Of a stretch of DNA of 26,169 nucleotides, positions 21,875 through 26,169 are shown one piece after another. A program made the position numbers and the translations under genes. Source of the DNA: Spongospora subterranea (lineage: Eukaryota; Endomyxa; Phytomyxea; Plasmodiophorida; Plasmodiophoridae); NCBI GenBank assembly GCA_900404475.1, contig OUQQ01000251.1, positions 1 through 26,169 on the forward strand. Direction: 5' to 3'. The first letter of the stretch is position 1; each line of letters starts with the position of its first letter. The notes below the pieces were generated by a model that had not been told where the DNA came from, searched no databases, and saw only the letters and a list, made by a program, of their open reading frames with translations.

Positions 21875-24502
21875 TTACCCAGTTTGGCTGATATGCCTTA
21901 GAACAGATTCTAGCGAGTCAGATATCTCCAGCTCGTCGTGGATTTGATCAGCACATAAATATAAGACATTTTTCCAGCCAGCTTGAGCGAGCAATCGGCG
22001 GCGATATAAGAGGGTCCCGCTAGGATACAGATTGTCAATCATCTCACAGTTTGGTTCCAGGACAACAGACCGGCTTTGATCATGGTTTACGACATCGATA
22101 ATGATGCCCGATTTTTGGCAAGTAAATCCTCTTTTGGCGCGCATCGCTAAAGGCGGATGTCTAGTATTGGAAGCCGATTCTCTGAGTTGATTTCTTTCAA
22201 TTCGATGCTTCAGCTGCCAATTTGCTTCACGTAATGATGAAGCAGAAACAGCTTCGAGGCACCGCGATTGACCACGATGAATCAACATATCGCTCAAACG
22301 GCAATAATGTGTTGCATTTAGTAAGGGATCACTGTAAACTGAGCGTAATGGCAACAGTTGATTATCATCTCCAAGTAAAACGTCAAAAGACCACATAAGA
22401 TCAATGTGTTTTCCGTCAGGGAGGCTTGAAAATAATGTGGCAGAGGCCAAGGAATGAATACAATGACTTAACAGTTGCTTTTTGTTGGTTGATGGGCGAT
22501 GTCCTGTACACAACGTGTCATTTAAAAAAGAGTGAGAGCTTTGAGTGATAAGTTACCGGATTCTGCAATCCCTAGTAGCAATTGACACGAAAATGAGAAT
22601 TCCGCTTGCCGATGAAATAAATGCCGAACATCGAATACCCTGTCGATAGCGATGTCCATAAGCGAGGGCTGAAACTTACGTAAACGCCAACATATAGACA
22701 ACAAACTAAATATAGATTCGGTTGACAAATGCTGCCGTGGAAAATTAACAGCAGCAGTCGTAATGTCGGTGAAGAATGGGCCATCAATCAACTGTTCTTC
22801 AGGGAAGCAGGTCAGCATAGTATATAAATGTTCGCTAGATACTTGACTCCAACTATCACAAACCCATTTCAAAAGCGGTAAGGGGACTGGAAAGGTATGT
22901 GCCGAGAGAAAAGAGAGAAATGCTGCGAGGTTCAGGTGCGACATCGATGGAGGAGGAGGAGCCAGTTTTTTGCACATTTCCCTGATAATCTCGGCTAACC
23001 TTAACTGATCTGTTAGTCGTGACAATTTTGGCAGAACAATGTCGAGGTCAAGTGAGTCTAAACTCAGCATCGTTGCCTCAAGCAAAAAATCAAGCGATCG
23101 AGAAGGAATTGATGTTGGGATCAGTCTCCAAACTTGCGAAAGCGTTTCTTTCGATAGTCGGCATGATTGCTGACAAACAGCGTCAACAATCAGAGAATGG
23201 CTCAAATGTGAAGAATGGATGACAACCGTAGCCGTTAATAAAGATATGGCCTGGCTATCGTTAATTGGGCCAACTCCTCCTTCACAGCTGAATTGAGATG
23301 AAATAACGTTAAGCAAAAACTCTGGTGGACGGAACGAGTCAGAGTTTGACCGTCTGCTTCCAATAGCGCTTAGCACTTTCAAGGTGTCCTCCAACGATAT
23401 ATCTTCATTAAGGGACCAGCAAATCTGCTCTAACAGCCGCGTATGTGAAGTAAGGGCCTTGATCAGAACAATGTGAAGTTCTATATCAATCGATTGGAGT
23501 TGACTTGGTATCACATTCGAAATTCCGTTGACAAATTCAGCTTGCCAATCATTCAGTTCATCGTTATTCAACGATTGGAAAATGGAAAGAACTTGAATGA
23601 CTTGGAAAAGCGTTAGTCGTGATGTGGACTGCAGCAACAAGCGATGGATGCGAAACCAAGTATCTGGATAAAGAGAGTATAACGAAGCGGCAGATTTGAA
23701 AGCAATGACAATGCTATCTTGAATCGGAAAAGCTTCTTTCGATAATGTGGCTTCGTTGACGTAGCGCTTGAGAACGTTGTTGAGTAGGCGAGGCGAAGAG
23801 TGGCAAACATCTGTGAGAGCACAAGCGATCTGCGACAAGGATAATGGAGACGGGCCAGTATTCATTCTGAACGTTTGACGAGCTAACCCCTCAACCATGG
23901 TGGGAACAGATACATTATCGATGTGGTCATATATTGGAGCGATTGCATAAGCCAAGCGTGCTTGCCCATCGAACGAGTAGTGCATGTCCCGGGTTTGCTG
24001 AATTAAGCGGCGTGCTAAGGGAGCCGAATAAACTGTCATCCCAAGGCGTCGAAGTGAAATGAGGGCATCAATAACGTCATGATATTCCCCTGGTTCCATC
24101 GGGAGAGCAACAAGTCGACGAGCACAAGCTGAGGCAGCATGACGCCACAGTTTCGACCCAGAAGCAGCGATCCTCAGAATAGCAACGGAGGCGGATAAGG
24201 ACATCGAAGGGGAATGATGAATCGCCAGATCTGATAAACACTTCGATGCATAAGCCGGTATGGAAAACGTGTTCTCTGCCCCGTGGCGACCACATCTGCG
24301 ATATTAAATGATAATTGGTATCCAAAAAAGTTGTATCCACCCTGGTACGAGATTACCTGCTTGACGAGGAGACGATGTTTGTTAGATGATTGAATAATCG
24401 ATGCAGTCCCGCATTTGTATATGACGATGGATTATTGGCTATAGTAATCGCTAGATCATACACGCTGTGAGTAGCTGTGTAGAGCAAATGGCGGTTGGCC
24501 AT
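21875..24502 (-). CDS. RAP-domain protein, probably organellar RNA-binding
   Basis: Three exons (24502-24357, 24295-22557, 22503-21875) with introns of 61 and 53 bases (donors GTAATC and GTAACT, acceptors CGCAG and TACAG) keep one frame and give 837 residues. The long middle part is alpha-helical and leucine-rich without obvious catalytic motifs, like the helical repeats that precede RAP domains. The C-terminal region, about 762-830, fits a RAP domain: GIIIDVVNHDQ, then PSGTLLYRRRLLAQAGWKNV, then a final helix. Known role: RAP proteins (FASTK relatives, chloroplast OPR proteins, many apicomplexan proteins) bind RNA and act in mitochondrial or plastid RNA processing or ribosome assembly. The N-terminus, starting MANRHLLYTATHSVYDLA, has few acidic residues and could target mitochondria, though this is not clear-cut. 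The start is the first in-frame ATG after a stop; an additional 5' exon is possible. Confidence 0.78.
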
Positions 24503-24830
24503 GTGATCTGCAAACCCCCGAATCCCATCATTACAAGCCCATCATCATACCGTTATGCAATGCCGTCATCCTCACCAACCTCATCTCCCCAGGTAGCCGC
24601 GGAGCCCACCCGCCTGACTTGGGGCAGCCCTGCGTACTGTGCACACAGCACACACAATGTCCTATGTTGCACAACTGGTGGAGTGAGATCAACATTCAGC
24701 TCAACATTGCAACTGCAATATCGGTAATTTCCTGAATGCTCTGAATACATATACAGTATCCCGTTTCGAAAGTAGTTGAACTAATGTCTGTATAGCTTAT
24801 TCGGGACAATAAAACTCAAATGGCATCAGG

Positions 24831-24954
24831 TTAAGTAGTGCATGTCGTGCAAAAAAACATAGAGCGGGACCCTGCAGTCACACATGTTGGCCGTCGACAG
24901 TTAGTAATATTAGGGTCCCGCTCTATGTTTTCTTGCACGACATGCACAACTTAA
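24831..24954. repeat. MITE-like short inverted repeat (124 bp)
   Basis: The arms 24831-24873 and 24912-24954 (43 bases each) are reverse complements with about two mismatches and flank a 38-base spacer. The ends read TTAAGT..GTGCATGTCGTGC and the inner part CATAGAGCGGGACCCT. The element has no coding capacity. High arm identity suggests recent insertion or strong folding constraint. The outermost TTAA is palindromic and may be the target site, which would fit piggyBac-type or other TTAA-targeting families, but this is inference. A structured RNA or terminator is the alternative. Confidence 0.8.
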
Positions 24955-25302
24955 TCTTTGCTTCGTTTAGCCGAGTAATCCACGTTCGCGGGCAACTGCC
25001 AGCATGCCTTTCGGTAATCCTGGATATACTGGGTCATCTTCTGGATGAACCATGGACCAAATGCGTTGCTGATCGATTGCGAGAGGACGATCGCTGACTT
25101 TCGACGAATGAGGGTTCTCTCATTTTCGGCTGTTTTCCTCCTGGTTTCATGCATTCGAGAGACGACCAGGACATCAGTAGCAAACGCCTGGTGGTTGGAT
25201 GAACAATCCCAGGACAATTTCGAAAATATCAAGGTTTCTGGTGAAAAAAAAACAGTTTTGCTGGGTTTCGATAAACGCGAGAATACGGGCCTACAGAAAA
25301 CA

Positions 25303-25607
25303 CTGGCCGCACCGCCGCACGGGTAATTTCATGGCCATTTAGTGCGGCCAGCGAATTCTGTAGGCCGCTGGTAGGGTGTGAATCTGGCCGCATTCACTGG
25401 CCTGATTGAATAAAGTAGGCCAGTGAATGCGGCCAGCGTATTACCCAGGAACTGGCCGCACTAACTGGCCAAAATCTGAAAAAGCTGGCCGCACATACTG
25501 GCCAACAAACTGCGTCCTGTGTAATATCAAAAATTGCGCGACCAAAAATTTGGCGACGGGAATACTGTACACACGGACGCAGTTTGATGGCCAGTATGTG
25601 CGGCCAG
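25303..25607. repeat. Cluster of seven CTGGCCGCA motifs in both orientations
   Basis: The 9-mer occurs forward at 25303, 25384, 25452 and 25485, and reversed at 25343-25351, 25428-25436 and 25599-25607. Most copies extend to CTGGCCGCA, 4-5 variable bases, then TGGCC. They build nested hairpins: a perfect 20-base stem (25384-25403 with 25417-25436), a 36-base stem with one mismatch (25482-25517 with 25575-25610), and an outer GGCCTACAGAA/TTCTGTAGGCC pair (25288-25298 with 25356-25366). No reading frame explains it. Candidate explanations are a foldback or MITE element, or a cluster of protein-binding sites such as subterminal transposase sites. Confidence 0.85.
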
Positions 25608-25724
25608 CTTTCCAGGTTAGAACAGAGAACACAAAGTATTGTGGGTTTCATATATTTTGGGCTCCCAGTGCTAAATGAGCGTGGTTTTAAAAAAGTCCGA
25701 GGGGGGTCACCAAATTCCGAGCAA

Positions 25725-25840
25725 GGTTTTAGTTTGACCGGAGGTGGTTTTTAGTTTGACAGTTTGACTGCCAAAATTGGTTAAAACATTGCTTCTCTGA
25801 ATAAAGAGCGGCCTATTACGTGCAGGCCTGCAATGTTTTA
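25725..25840. repeat. Candidate terminal region of the IS630/Tc1-like element
   Basis: GGTTTTAGTTTGAC (25725-25738) recurs as GGTTTTTAGTTTGAC (25746-25760), followed by CAGTTTGACTG. A hairpin TAAAACATTGC/GCAATGTTTTA lies at 25782-25792 and 25830-25840. Tc1-type ends commonly begin with CAGT, and the transposase frame starts about 110 bases further on, so this may be the 5' terminal repeat. The other end lies outside the window, so it cannot be confirmed. Confidence 0.35.
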
Positions 25841-25948
25841 CTATTTCCCCTCTGATTGGACTAGTTCAACTAGCCCAAAACCTGCACTAATCCTTTGGTC
25901 CTACCCGGTAGAAATACTGCGGGGCGGTTGATCAGATTGGTATTACGG

Positions 25949-26169
25949 ATGTGGAGTCGAGATCTACGTTGGCGATGCATTGTTCTGCATTACGTTTATT
26001 CTACATCAATAGAGAACGTCTCCGTTCTTCTTGGTGTTGGGAAAACTAGCATCAAACGTTGGATTGCCCTGTTTGAAAGGACTGGTAATGTCGTTAATGA
26101 CGCTGTTCGACAAAGGTCTGCCAGATGGCCCACCGAGGTTTACGACTATGTGCACACCTTCATCGTAAA
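25949..26169 (+). CDS. IS630/Tc1-like transposase, N-terminal part
   Basis: A frame from the ATG at 25949 stays open to the last base (73 codons visible). It reads DLRWRCIVLHYVY, then SVLLGVGKTSIKRWIALFER, then RQRSARWPTEVYDYV. This is the helix-turn-helix (homeodomain-like) DNA-binding part of IS630/Tc1-type DDE transposases, which in the oomycete versions typically starts DLRWRA. The catalytic DDE region would lie beyond the window. No frameshift or stop is seen in the visible part, unlike the mariner copies, so this copy may be younger or intact. The frame is also open upstream of the chosen Met, but upstream residues do not look like the family. Confidence 0.82.
   Translation, partial: MWSRDLRWRCIVLHYVYSTSIENVSVLLGVGKTSIKRWIALFERTGNVVNDAVRQRSARWPTEVYDYVHTFIV

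Larger units (their letters stand above)
24503..25948. other. Non-genic, hairpin-rich stretch
   Basis: The part next to 24502 should include the promoter of the RAP-domain gene. Further right are a MITE-like inverted repeat, an array of inverted CTGGCCGCA motifs and repeated TTTAGTTTGAC motifs, each listed separately. A minus-strand frame (25232-24954) with a natural-looking sequence (SISNAFGPWFIQKMTQYIQD) ends with its stop codon overlapping the edge of the MITE-like repeat. No family is recognised, and the frame is too weak to call a gene. Confidence 0.45.

Noticed and set aside
24077..24340. Minus-strand frame starting at 24340 as the start of the RAP-domain protein
   Set aside because: It runs in a different frame. 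A 61-base intron (24296-24356) joining an upstream exon from 24502 keeps the correct frame.
25303..25607. Repeated motif array resembling a CRISPR array
   Set aside because: Motifs alternate in orientation, spacing is irregular, repeats are only 9-19 bases, and the window is eukaryotic.

Overview
This is a eukaryotic nuclear window. It carries three intron-containing protein genes, one tRNA gene cut by the left edge, and a large share of decayed transposons and repeats. All six inferred introns are very short (49, 74, 50, 55, 53 and 61 bases) with GT..AG ends. The transposase relics, a DD34D mariner type and an IS630/Tc1-like type at the right edge, match families I recall as common in oomycetes. 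My best guess is an oomycete with compact genes, possibly an obligate parasite such as Albugo. This rests on motif recall and intron style, not on a database search.

Layout. Bases 1-61 hold most of a tRNA-Arg(CCU) gene on the minus strand. Bases 62-5269 are gene-poor. They contain a large imperfect inverted repeat (571-1768), a smaller inverted repeat (2194-2412), an unidentified minus-strand reading frame, and a roughly 300-bp direct duplication (3722-4316) joined at a single N, which is probably an assembly artefact. The core of the window is a convergent gene pair: a FES1/HSPBP1-type Hsp70 nucleotide-exchange factor (plus strand, three exons, 5270-6334) and a giant VPS13-type bridge lipid-transfer protein (minus strand, three exons, about 4072 residues, 6388-18711). 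Their stop codons are only 53 bases apart.

Bases 18712-21874 hold a transposon graveyard with at least three mariner-like fragments in both orientations and a partial duplication of unknown sequence. Next comes a RAP-domain protein gene (minus strand, three exons, 837 residues, 21875-24502), probably acting in organellar RNA metabolism. Bases 24503-25948 are non-genic and rich in hairpins: a 124-bp MITE-like inverted repeat and an array of seven CTGGCCGCA motifs in both orientations. The window ends inside the N-terminal half of an IS630/Tc1-like transposase reading frame, open to the last base.

Functionally, the three host genes are unrelated housekeeping genes (cytosolic chaperone cycle, membrane contact-site lipid transfer, organellar RNA binding). 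Nothing suggests a co-regulated cluster. I found no clear previously undescribed system. The features most worth follow-up are the CTGGCCGCA hairpin array, the large inverted repeat and the N-junction duplication.
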